This document shows positions 25,917-34,219 of a stretch of 64,000 bases of DNA, piece after piece. This DNA comes from Polyangium sp. 15x6 (GTDB taxonomy: Bacteria > Myxococcota_A > Polyangia > Polyangiales > Polyangiaceae), in assembly GCF_029960785.1 (NCBI RefSeq), contig NZ_JASBQE010000010.1:124001-188000 (forward strand), in the 5' to 3' direction. A program made the position numbers and the translations under genes. Position 1 is the stretch's first letter. Each line of letters begins with the position of its first letter. A model generated the notes under the pieces. That model was given only the letters and a program-made list of their open reading frames with translations, was not told the DNA's origin and ran no database searches.

Positions 25917-27266
25917 TCACTCCTCGCAGCGCGTCTGCTCCACGGAGGCGCATTTGCCGCCGATGCAGACGAGCGAGGCGCAGGCGAGGGTCAAGCCGTC
26001 GACGGGGCAAGGCTCGCCCGCGGCCGCAGGCAGCACGCAGGTGTAATCGGCGAGGATGTCGCAGAGGCCCTCGGCGCAGGCGAACGGGGTGACGTTCGCG
26101 AGCATTTGCTCCTGGCAACTCGCGCCGAGGCCCGGCGCGGGCAGGCAGCGCTTTTCGGTGCAGCCCTCGTTGTCGCAGGTGCAGGCCGTGCCGAGCGGGC
26201 AGGCGCCACTCTCGACGCAGCTCTCGCCCTCTTCGAGCAGCGGGAGCTCGGAGACGATCGGCTCCTCGCCCGCGCATTTCCCCTCGACGCACGTGAGCGG
26301 ATGCTGGCAGGCGCCGAGCGCATTGCCGCACGCCGCGCCGAGCCCGCCGCGCTTCGAGCAGCGGCCCTCGTCGTCGAAGTTGCAATAAAGGCCCGCGCCG
26401 CAATCGAGCGCCATGTTGCAAGGCTCGCCCTCGGCGCGCGCGGGGCGGCAAGCATAATCGGCGTCGCTCGTGCAATTCGCGGGGTCCGCGCAGAGGCAGG
26501 CCGCGCCTTCGCCGCACGCGTAGAGGTTTGCCCCGGCGCACGCTGCGCCCGCGTCGAGGTCGGCCACGCAGAAGGAGCCCGCGCAATGGGCGCCGGCGAC
26601 GCAGGGGTCGTCGCGCAGGTTCTCGAAGTCGAGGAGTGTCTCGTCGCACGCCGCGCCGATCGCCGCGCGGTCCTTGCAGGCGCCGTCCGAAGCGCAGAAC
26701 GCGTCCGGGCCGCAGGATCCCTCACTGCAACGCGCGGGCGCGCGCGCACAGGTGCCCGGGCACGTGTCGCCCTCGAACACGCAGGAAAGGCCCGCGGCGC
26801 AATCGGAGACGGTGCCTCCGCGGCAGCTCTCGCCCTCGGCGCGGGTGCCGACGACGTAATGCTCGCAAGAAGGATCGATGCCGAGGCCCTGCGCGGCGAG
26901 CGCTCCGCAGCTCGAGGCTTCGATCGCCGCGGCGCATTTCTCGACGGCGTCGGAGTCGACCACGACGTCGGGCGAGGTGAGCACGTCGGCGACCGATTCG
27001 CAGCGCTGCGCTTCGAGGCAAGCATCGACGCCGCCCGGCGTGTTGTTGACGAAAGGATGCCCGCACGCGACCTGTCGATCGCACGCGGCGCGCATGAGGT
27101 CGCAGACGAGCGCTACGGGATCGTTGGGTTTGTCAGGACTATCACCCGGGTACGGTTCACTGGGCCCGGGTCCCGACGAGCAGGCAGGGAGGAAAGACGC
27201 AAGAAAGAGAAAAGCAAGCGAAGTTCGCAAGGGTTTGGCTCCGCGAAAGGGTTCGTCCCGCCGCAT
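25917..27266 (-). CDS. Large Cys-rich lipoprotein
   Basis: A 449-residue protein with signal LRTSLAFLFLASFLPACSS (lipobox Cys). The mature part has more than 40 Cys in short repeats of the form GAACGNALGACQHPLTCVEGKC or GESCVESGACPLGTAC, resembling the Cys-rich repeats found in many myxobacterial surface lipoproteins. It is convergent with the acidic-protein gene. A role in the envelope or in adhesion is only a guess. Confidence 0.72.
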   Translation of the reverse strand: MRRDEPFRGAKPLRTSLAFLFLASFLPACSSGPGPSEPYPGDSPDKPNDPVALVCDLMRAACDRQVACGHPFVNNTPGGVDACLEAQRCESVADVLTSPDVVVDSDAVEKCAAAIEASSCGALAAQGLGIDPSCEHYVVGTRAEGESCRGGTVSDCAAGLSCVFEGDTCPGTCARAPARCSEGSCGPDAFCASDGACKDRAAIGAACDETLLDFENLRDDPCVAGAHCAGSFCVADLDAGAACAGANLYACGEGAACLCADPANCTSDADYACRPARAEGEPCNMALDCGAGLYCNFDDEGRCSKRGGLGAACGNALGACQHPLTCVEGKCAGEEPIVSELPLLEEGESCVESGACPLGTACTCDNEGCTEKRCLPAPGLGASCQEQMLANVTPFACAEGLCDILADYTCVLPAAAGEPCPVDGLTLACASLVCIGGKCASVEQTRCEE

Positions 27267-27506
27267 TGCAAAGGGAGGGCCAAGGTGGAATCGGCGGCGG
27301 GCCCCGGCATTCGAGGCCCCGGTTGCGCCGGGGCTGCTCGACTTGCGCAGGGGCGGCACCGTCGTTTCGTTCACACTCTCCCGAGCAGACGGATCCACCG
27401 CCACGGCGATACGGACGCCTCTGCACGCGATCGTGCGAGGCGCCTGTAAGGTCCGCCGAGCGGCGCCGTTTCCTTGGGCGAAACGCCACCCGGAGGAACT
27501 TCTGCC

Positions 27507-29276
27507 ATGTTGCGCTCCCGCCCCGTCGTCGCCCTCGTCGCCCTCGTCACGCTTGCCCAGACCCTCGCCGGTTGCAGCGCCAGCTCCGCCTCGTCGGGAG
27601 GCGCCGCCGAGCCGAGGACCACTGCGACGGCGGTCAGCGATTCCTCCTACCCGCAGGAATACACCGCCGCCGCGCCGGCGGCCGAGGACGAGGCCGCGCC
27701 CGTGGCCGCCGGCGCGGCCGCGCCGATGGCGCAGCAGCCCATTGTGAACCCCTCGCCCACCATGATGGCCCCGCCCCCGCCTCCGATCATGCCCACGGCG
27801 CCCATGAAGAAGGCCGAGGTCGAGCGCAAGGTCGCCGTCGCCACGCCAAAGCCGTCGCCGCAGCAGCCCGCCCCGATCGCGGTCGCGCCGCCCGAGCCGA
27901 AGGGCACCGAGGATTACAAGGATTACGGCGTGAACCCGGTCGTCGACACGGCGAAGGATCGGCTCTCGACGTTCGCCATCGACGTCGACACGGCGTCCTA
28001 TTCGATCGCGCGTCGAAAAATCATGGAGGGCACGCTGCCGCCGTTCGCCTCCGTCCGCGCCGAGGAGTTCTTGAACTACTTCGATTACACCTACGAGGGC
28101 CCGAAGAGCGGGCCGTTCGCCGTGCACTTCGCGGCCGCGCCGTCGCCGTTCACGAAGGGCCATCACCTCGTGCGCGTCGCCGTGCAAGGCAAGCGCGTGC
28201 CGGAGAGCGCGCGCAAGCCCGTGCACCTCGTGTATCTCGTCGACACGAGCGGCTCGATGGAATCGGCCGACAAGATCCCGCTCGCCAAGCGGAGCCTGAA
28301 GCTCCTCACGAATTCGCTGAAGAAGGGCGACACCGTGGCGCTCTGCACGTACGCCGGCAACGTGCGCGAGGTGCTCGCGCCGACCGGGATCGAGGAGAAG
28401 GACAAGATCTTCCGCGCGATCGACGACCTCAACGCCTCGGGCTCGACCGCGATGGCGAGCGGAATCGAGCTCGCGTACAAGCTCGCCGAGCGGACGTTCG
28501 TGAAGGGCCACGTCAATCGCGTCATCGTGCTCTCGGACGGCGACGCGAACGTGGGCGCGACGTCGCACGAGCAGATCCTCGACATGATCGGCCGTTACAA
28601 GGACAAGGGCATCACGCTGAGCACGGTGGGCTTCGGCATGGGCAATTACAAGGACACGATGATGGAGCGCCTCGCCGACAAGGGCGACGGGAATTACGCG
28701 TACATCGACAGCGAGGTGCAGGCGAAGCGCGTATTCCAGGACCAGCTCTCCGGCATGCTCGAGGTCATCGCGCGCGACGTGAAGATCCAGGTGGAGTTCG
28801 ACCCGAAGGTGGTGAAGGAGTATCGGCTCATCGGCTACGAGAACCGGGACATCGCGGACAAGGATTTCCGCAATGACAAGGTCGACGCGGGCGAGATCGG
28901 CAACGGCCACGCGGTGACGGCGATCTACGACGTGGTCCTCAAGGACACGAAGGCCTCGCCGATCGTGCTGCGCCTGCGCCACAAGCAGCCGCTCGCCGGC
29001 GATACGGCGACGGAGAGCGAGTTCAAGATGGATCCCGGGGCGATCGCGGCCTCGTTCGACGCGGCGGGGCGCGATTTCCGGTTCGCCGCGACGGTCGCGG
29101 CGTTCGCCGAGGTGCTGCGGCAGAGCCCGCACGCGCGGGATTGGTCGATGAAGGACATCGCGCGGCTCGCCGATCAGGCCGCGACGACGCAATCCGATCA
29201 GCAGGAGTTCGTGAGCCTCGTGCACCGCGCGGAGAAGCTCGCGACGGGCAATCAGGGCCCGGCCGTGGCGCGCTGA
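27507..29276 (+). CDS. vWA-domain lipoprotein (YfbK-like)
   Basis: A 589-residue lipoprotein (signal MLRSRPVVALVALVTLAQTL then AGCSA). After a Pro/Ala-rich linker a conserved N-terminal region (DRLSTFAIDVDTASYSIARR, VRAEEFLNYFDYTY) precedes a vWA domain with intact MIDAS, Asp246 in VDTSGSM, and DGDANVGAT. The C-terminus (FRFAATVAAFAEVLRQS, HRAEKLA) matches the DUF3520-type end of YfbK proteins. GGAGG lies ~11 nt before the ATG. Function in the envelope unknown. Confidence 0.85.
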   Translation: MLRSRPVVALVALVTLAQTLAGCSASSASSGGAAEPRTTATAVSDSSYPQEYTAAAPAAEDEAAPVAAGAAAPMAQQPIVNPSPTMMAPPPPPIMPTAPMKKAEVERKVAVATPKPSPQQPAPIAVAPPEPKGTEDYKDYGVNPVVDTAKDRLSTFAIDVDTASYSIARRKIMEGTLPPFASVRAEEFLNYFDYTYEGPKSGPFAVHFAAAPSPFTKGHHLVRVAVQGKRVPESARKPVHLVYLVDTSGSMESADKIPLAKRSLKLLTNSLKKGDTVALCTYAGNVREVLAPTGIEEKDKIFRAIDDLNASGSTAMASGIELAYKLAERTFVKGHVNRVIVLSDGDANVGATSHEQILDMIGRYKDKGITLSTVGFGMGNYKDTMMERLADKGDGNYAYIDSEVQAKRVFQDQLSGMLEVIARDVKIQVEFDPKVVKEYRLIGYENRDIADKDFRNDKVDAGEIGNGHAVTAIYDVVLKDTKASPIVLRLRHKQPLAGDTATESEFKMDPGAIAASFDAAGRDFRFAATVAAFAEVLRQSPHARDWSMKDIARLADQAATTQSDQQEFVSLVHRAEKLATGNQGPAVAR

Positions 29277-29335
29277 AAAAGAGCGCCGGGACCTCGACGA
29301 ACGACTTCGATCCTTCTATTCTGGGCGCGACTCCG

Positions 29336-30583
29336 ATGTCGCGCCTCGCCTTCCCCCTCGCCGCCTCGCTCCTCGCCCTCGCGGGTTGTCCCCACGAACC
29401 GGCCCCACAAACCCCCGCGCCCACGCCCACGCCCGCGCAGCCGATCGCCGCGGTGCCGCCGATCGAGCTCGTCGAGACCCCGCCGACCGAGACCACGCTC
29501 GACCACCCCGACGTGCCGAACGCCGCCGACGTTTGGCTCGCGATGATCCAGGGCGCAAAACGTTCGATCGACATCGAGCATTTTTACATCAGCAATGCGC
29601 CCGGCGGAAAACTCGAGCCGGTGCTCGCGGCGATCGAGGAGGCCGCCTCGCGCGGCGTGCGCGTGCGGCTCCTCGTCGACATCAAGTTTTACCTGCGATA
29701 CCCCGAATCCGTCGATCGGCTGGCCTCGCGCAAGGTGATCGTCCGCAAGATGGATCTTCGAGCGCGCGACGGCGTGCAGCACGCGAAATACATGGTCGTC
29801 GACGATTCGGACGCGTACGTCGGCAGCCAGAACATGGATTACCGCTCCCTCGAGCACATCCAGGAAATCGGAGCGCGGGTGCGCGTGCCCGAGGTCGTCG
29901 CGGCATTCGCGCGGGTCTTCGAGCAAGATTGGGGGGCATCCGGCGACGAGCCGAATGCCGAGCCGCCGAAAACGACGCCGCTCCAGATCCCCGCAAAGGT
30001 CACGCTCGGCGGCGAGGAGGCGCGGATCCTGCCCACGGCGAGCCCCAAGGATCTCCTGCCCGCAGGCGTACCGTGGGAGCTGCCCGAGCTGCTCGCGCGG
30101 ATCGACGGCGCCGAGCGTACGCTCGATCTGCAGGTCCTCACGTACCGCACGAAGATGCGAAACGGCACGCCGTGGACGGACCTCGACGACGCACTCCGGC
30201 GCGCGGCGAAGCGCGGCGTGCGCGTGCGTTTGCTCGTCGCGGATTGGAGCAAACGCGAGGCGTCGCTCGAAGGGCTGCGCGAGCTCGCGCGCGCGCCGGG
30301 GATCTCCATCAAGTTCATCGTGATCCCGCAGAGCTCGTCCGGCTTCATCCCGTTCGCGCGCGTGGCCCACGCGAAATACATGGTCGTCGACGGCAAGAGC
30401 GCCTGGATCGGCACGAGCAACTGGGAGGGCGACTATTTCACGGTGAGCCGGAACGTCGGCCTGTTCATCGATGGCAAGACGATCGCGGAGCGGCTCGGGC
30501 GCATCTTCGAGGACGGGTTCGGCAGCACGTACACCGAGGCGCTCGATCCCGATCGGAAGTACGAGCCGCCGCGCATCGAATGA
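29336..30583 (+). CDS. Phospholipase D-like lipoprotein
   Basis: A 415-residue lipoprotein (MSRLAFPLAASLLALAGCPH). It has two HKD motifs of the PLD superfamily: His149 in HAKYMVVDDSDAYVGSQN and His345 in HAKYMVVDGKSAWIGTSN. The pair is typical of cardiolipin synthases, phospholipases D and phosphatidylserine synthases. The lipoprotein signal makes a surface or periplasmic enzyme likely. The next gene starts inside its stop codon (ATGA). Confidence 0.87.
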   Translation: MSRLAFPLAASLLALAGCPHEPAPQTPAPTPTPAQPIAAVPPIELVETPPTETTLDHPDVPNAADVWLAMIQGAKRSIDIEHFYISNAPGGKLEPVLAAIEEAASRGVRVRLLVDIKFYLRYPESVDRLASRKVIVRKMDLRARDGVQHAKYMVVDDSDAYVGSQNMDYRSLEHIQEIGARVRVPEVVAAFARVFEQDWGASGDEPNAEPPKTTPLQIPAKVTLGGEEARILPTASPKDLLPAGVPWELPELLARIDGAERTLDLQVLTYRTKMRNGTPWTDLDDALRRAAKRGVRVRLLVADWSKREASLEGLRELARAPGISIKFIVIPQSSSGFIPFARVAHAKYMVVDGKSAWIGTSNWEGDYFTVSRNVGLFIDGKTIAERLGRIFEDGFGSTYTEALDPDRKYEPPRIE

Positions 30584-32160
30584 GATTGACGGGCGGGGGC
30601 ATTTCGTTTTCTCATCGGCGCGTGCACGACTTCCGCCGCGTAGCCCCGCTCCTTCCCCTCGTCCTCGTCGCCGCGTGTGACCGCGGTTCGAACGACATCA
30701 AGCCTACCCCGACGCCCGCGCCCTCAGCCGCCGCAGCGACTTCGGCGGCACCGCAGGGCTCGACCACGCCCGCCGTCGCGGCCGCGACCAGCACGGCCGC
30801 GCCGATCAAGCCCCCGGAGGGGCCGCCCGCGTGCAAGGCGGGCGAAAAGAAGGTGTGGGGCGCGGGCGCGAACAAGCTGACGGGCCTTTCGGTCGTGAAC
30901 CTCGGCGAAGGCCGGCACGGCGTGGGCCTGGCGATGGGCTACGACCCGTACGTGCTCGTCGTCGAGAAGTCGGGCGAGGGCCGGCTCGTGAAGGTCGCCG
31001 TGGGCAAAACCTCGCCCCTCGCAAAGCCGCCGAAGGCCGAGGAAGGGACGCGCAAGGTCATGCGCGTGACGCCGTCGAAGGCCGACGGCGACAAGGTCTA
31101 CGCGTTCGTTGATTACCACGACGAATACAAGGACAAGCGGCGCCGCGTCGCCTGCGGCCCGGCCGACACGAGCGACGCCTGGAACCATTTCGACGGCACG
31201 CCCTGGCTCGATCGTCCGGAAAAACCCGCTGGCGAGGAGCGGGCGAAGCTGCTCAAGGGCCACGATTACGATCGGGGCCACGCCGAGGACGACGCGAAGG
31301 CCAAGGTCGACGAGGCCGAGGACGAGAAGGGCTATCACGAGCTCAGGGATTGCCGCACGTTCTCGGACGGCGGCGGCAGGGCGTGGATCGTGGGCTCCGA
31401 GCTCGAAGCGGACGAGAAGGCCGAAGGCGCGCTCGAATGGAAGAGCACGCTGATGGTGGACACGGGGAACAAGGAGAACGAGGTCCACCTGCACGAGATC
31501 GTGCTCAAGGGGGATCCGCCCGCGCTCGCCTCGTTCGAGGTGCCGATCTCGCGCGCGTTCGACGACGGCTCGCTCCTGCTCGCGACGCGGTTCAGCTCGA
31601 CGCTCCGCGTGGGGATCCTCGGGAAAAACAAGCGCCTGAAGAGCAAGCTCGTGAGCTATCCGGGATTCCCGACGATCCCGTACGCCGCGGAGGACGGCGA
31701 GGACGTCGTGATCGTGACGTCCGTGGCCAAGGAGAAGGGCCATTTCGCGCTGCGGGCGCTCCGGGTGCCGAAGAGCCAGGAGCTGCCGAAGAAGCTCGTC
31801 GCAATCGACACGCACATGGGCGACGCGGGCCACGATCACGCGCACGGGCACGACGACGAGGCCGACCACCACGACCATTCCGAGACGGATCCGACCTTCC
31901 TGCGCGACACGCAGGGGCGGCGCTGGCTCGCGTTCATCGAGGGCAAGCGCGGCAGCGGCGACCTCGAGCTCGTGCCGATCGACGAGAAGTTCCAGGCGAT
32001 CGGCAAGCGCTTCTCGGTGCTCGACGACAAAGCCCTGGCCTCGGAGGTGCGCCTCTTGCCGCTTCCCGACGGGAAGATCCTCGTGGTCTCGCTGCGCGAG
32101 GGCACGGGCGGCACCGAGCTCGTCTCCGAGGAGCTCACGTGCGATATCGTGAAGGAGTGA
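30580..32160 (+). CDS. Lipoprotein with His/Asp-rich segment
   Basis: A 526-residue protein; the N-terminus contains VAPLLPLVLVAACDRGS, a lipobox after a longer basic leader, then an Ala/Pro/Thr linker. The folded part has a charged stretch (DYDRGHAEDDAKAKVDEAEDEKGYHEL) and a probable metal-binding run (GHDHAHGHDDEADHHDH) at about residue 417. Translation is coupled to the PLD-like gene. An alternative start at the internal GTG before HDFRRV would give a shorter signal. Function unknown. Confidence 0.68.
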   Translation: MRLTGGGISFSHRRVHDFRRVAPLLPLVLVAACDRGSNDIKPTPTPAPSAAAATSAAPQGSTTPAVAAATSTAAPIKPPEGPPACKAGEKKVWGAGANKLTGLSVVNLGEGRHGVGLAMGYDPYVLVVEKSGEGRLVKVAVGKTSPLAKPPKAEEGTRKVMRVTPSKADGDKVYAFVDYHDEYKDKRRRVACGPADTSDAWNHFDGTPWLDRPEKPAGEERAKLLKGHDYDRGHAEDDAKAKVDEAEDEKGYHELRDCRTFSDGGGRAWIVGSELEADEKAEGALEWKSTLMVDTGNKENEVHLHEIVLKGDPPALASFEVPISRAFDDGSLLLATRFSSTLRVGILGKNKRLKSKLVSYPGFPTIPYAAEDGEDVVIVTSVAKEKGHFALRALRVPKSQELPKKLVAIDTHMGDAGHDHAHGHDDEADHHDHSETDPTFLRDTQGRRWLAFIEGKRGSGDLELVPIDEKFQAIGKRFSVLDDKALASEVRLLPLPDGKILVVSLREGTGGTELVSEELTCDIVKE

Positions 32161-32164
32161 GGGG

Positions 32165-34096
32165 TTAGGCCCCCGCCTGCTTCTGTTCGAGCTCTTCCCA
32201 CCGCGCGAGCAACGTCGCGGCGCGGGCCTTCGCCTCGTCGAGGCGCTTTCCGAGCACCGGGACGTCCGCGCCGCGTGACGAATACAGCGCCGGATCCGCG
32301 AGATCCTTTTCGAGCGCCGCGACCTCGCTCTCCGCCTCCTCGATCCGACCCATGATCCCTTCGAGCTCGCGCTGCTCGGCCCAGGTGAGCCCCTTCGATT
32401 TCGGCGCGGTGGGCTTCGCGGCGGCGGGTTTGTCCTTGCTGGTCATTTTCGCCGCTGCCGCCGCGGCCTTGGCCGCCTCCTCCTTCGCGGCTTCCGCGGC
32501 CGCCTTTTGCACCAGATAATCCTGGTGCCCGCCCGCATACCGCACGACACGGCCGTCGCCCTCGAACACGAGGAGCGAGGTCGCGACGCGATCGAGGAAC
32601 CACCGATCGTGCGTCACGACGAGCGCGCTGCCGCCGTATTCGGTGAGCATCTCCTCCAGCGCCGAGAGCGTGGGCAGGTCGAGGTCGTTCGTGGGCTCGT
32701 CGAGGATCAGCAGGCTATGGCTCTGCGATAACATCTTCGCCAAGACGACCCGCGCCCGCTCGCCGCCGGAGAGGGATTTCACGGGTTGACGCTGCGCATG
32801 TCCGTCGAAGAGGAACCGTTCGAGGAACGAGCGGACCTCGATCGGCTGGCCGCCGAGCTCGATCTTGTTGCCCGCCGCCGCGACGTTGTCATAGATCGAT
32901 TTGTCCTCGTCGAGCCCACCACGGTGCTGATCGAAATACCCTACGCGGGTGTTTTTCCCGACCACCACTTCGCCGCGCGCCGGCGCGACCTCGCCCAGGA
33001 TCGCCCGGAGCAGCGTGGTTTTTCCCGTGCCGTTCCGCCCCACGATCCCCACGCGCTCGCCGGCCGCGAGCACGAAATCGAGGTCCTTGACGAGCGTGCG
33101 GCCCCCCATGTCGAGGGTGAGCTTGCGCAATTCGAGGACGGTTTTCCCCGTAAAACTCGATTCCGCCAGGAGCTTCGCGGTCTGCTCGGCGCGCGCGGGG
33201 ACGGCCGCCTTCGCAGCCTCGGCCCTCTGGATCCGCGCCTTCTGCTTCGTCGTGCGCGCCTTCGGCTGGCGCCGCAGCCATTCGAGCTCGGTCCGGAGCA
33301 AATTCTGCCGGTTTTGCTCGGTGCGCGCCTCGAGCGCGAGCCGCTCCGCCTTCGCTTCGAGGTAGTCCTCGTAGCCGCCCTCGTACGAATACACCTTGCC
33401 GCGGTGGAGCTCGATCGTCCGATCGACGACGCGGTCGAGCAAATACCGATCGTGCGTGACGATGAGCAGCGCGCCCTTGTACTCCTCGACGAGCCAGCGC
33501 TCGAGCCAGTCGATCGTCTCGGTGTCGAGGTGGTTCGAAGGCTCGTCGAGCACGAGCAGCGAAGGCGGCGCGATGAGCAAGCAAGCGAGCGCGACGCGGC
33601 GTTTGTCCCCGCCCGAGAGCTCGGTCGTGGGCGCGTCGGGGCGCGTGACGCCGACGTGGCCGAGGATCTCGTCGACCTTGTGGAGCTGATCCCAACCGCC
33701 GAGCCGCTCGATCTGCGCAGCCGCCTCCGCCTGCTCGGCGAGGAGGGCGTCCTGATCGCCGTCGCCATGGCCGAGGCGCGCCGAGATCGCCTCGTATCGC
33801 GCCTTCGCCGCGGCCCACGGGCCGAGGCCCTCTACGACCAGCTCGCGGCCCGTTTTCGCCGGGTCGAGCGCGGGCTCCTGCGCGAGATACGCGACGTCCG
33901 CGCCGCGCCGCTGCGCGACCGTGCCCGTGTCGGGCTTGTCGAGACCCGCGAGGATACGCGCGAGCGTGCTCTTGCCGCTCCCATTGGCTCCGACGAGCCC
34001 GACGCGTTCTCCGCTGTGGATGGAAAGCGAGACGGCATCGAGGATGCGCCTCTCACCAAAGGACTTCGTTAACTCCTGCGCAACGAGGACGGGCAC
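32165..34096 (-). CDS. ABC-F family ATPase (Uup-like)
   Basis: A 643-residue duplicated ABC ATPase without membrane segments. First cassette: Walker A GANGSGKST at 36-44, signature LSGGDKRRVALA, Walker B LLVLDEPSNHLD. Linker with LRRQPKARTTKQKARI. Second cassette: GRNGTGKTT, LSGGERARVVLA, LLILDEPTNDLD. A C-terminal coiled coil (MGRIEEAESEVAALEKDLAD) places it nearest Uup. ABC-F proteins act on the ribosome; Uup is linked to DNA and ribosome functions. The start is a GTG at 34094-34096. Confidence 0.9.
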   Translation of the reverse strand: MPVLVAQELTKSFGERRILDAVSLSIHSGERVGLVGANGSGKSTLARILAGLDKPDTGTVAQRRGADVAYLAQEPALDPAKTGRELVVEGLGPWAAAKARYEAISARLGHGDGDQDALLAEQAEAAAQIERLGGWDQLHKVDEILGHVGVTRPDAPTTELSGGDKRRVALACLLIAPPSLLVLDEPSNHLDTETIDWLERWLVEEYKGALLIVTHDRYLLDRVVDRTIELHRGKVYSYEGGYEDYLEAKAERLALEARTEQNRQNLLRTELEWLRRQPKARTTKQKARIQRAEAAKAAVPARAEQTAKLLAESSFTGKTVLELRKLTLDMGGRTLVKDLDFVLAAGERVGIVGRNGTGKTTLLRAILGEVAPARGEVVVGKNTRVGYFDQHRGGLDEDKSIYDNVAAAGNKIELGGQPIEVRSFLERFLFDGHAQRQPVKSLSGGERARVVLAKMLSQSHSLLILDEPTNDLDLPTLSALEEMLTEYGGSALVVTHDRWFLDRVATSLLVFEGDGRVVRYAGGHQDYLVQKAAAEAAKEEAAKAAAAAAKMTSKDKPAAAKPTAPKSKGLTWAEQRELEGIMGRIEEAESEVAALEKDLADPALYSSRGADVPVLGKRLDEAKARAATLLARWEELEQKQAGA

Positions 34097-34219
34097 GGAA
34101 CCGAGCGTAGCACTGCGGCGAACTTCTGGTGCGACGGGAACGACAGACCTTCCGTCATGGAGCCTCGAACGGCGCGTTGACGGCGCGAGGGACCATCGGC
34201 TAGAGTCGGGAAAATCCTC

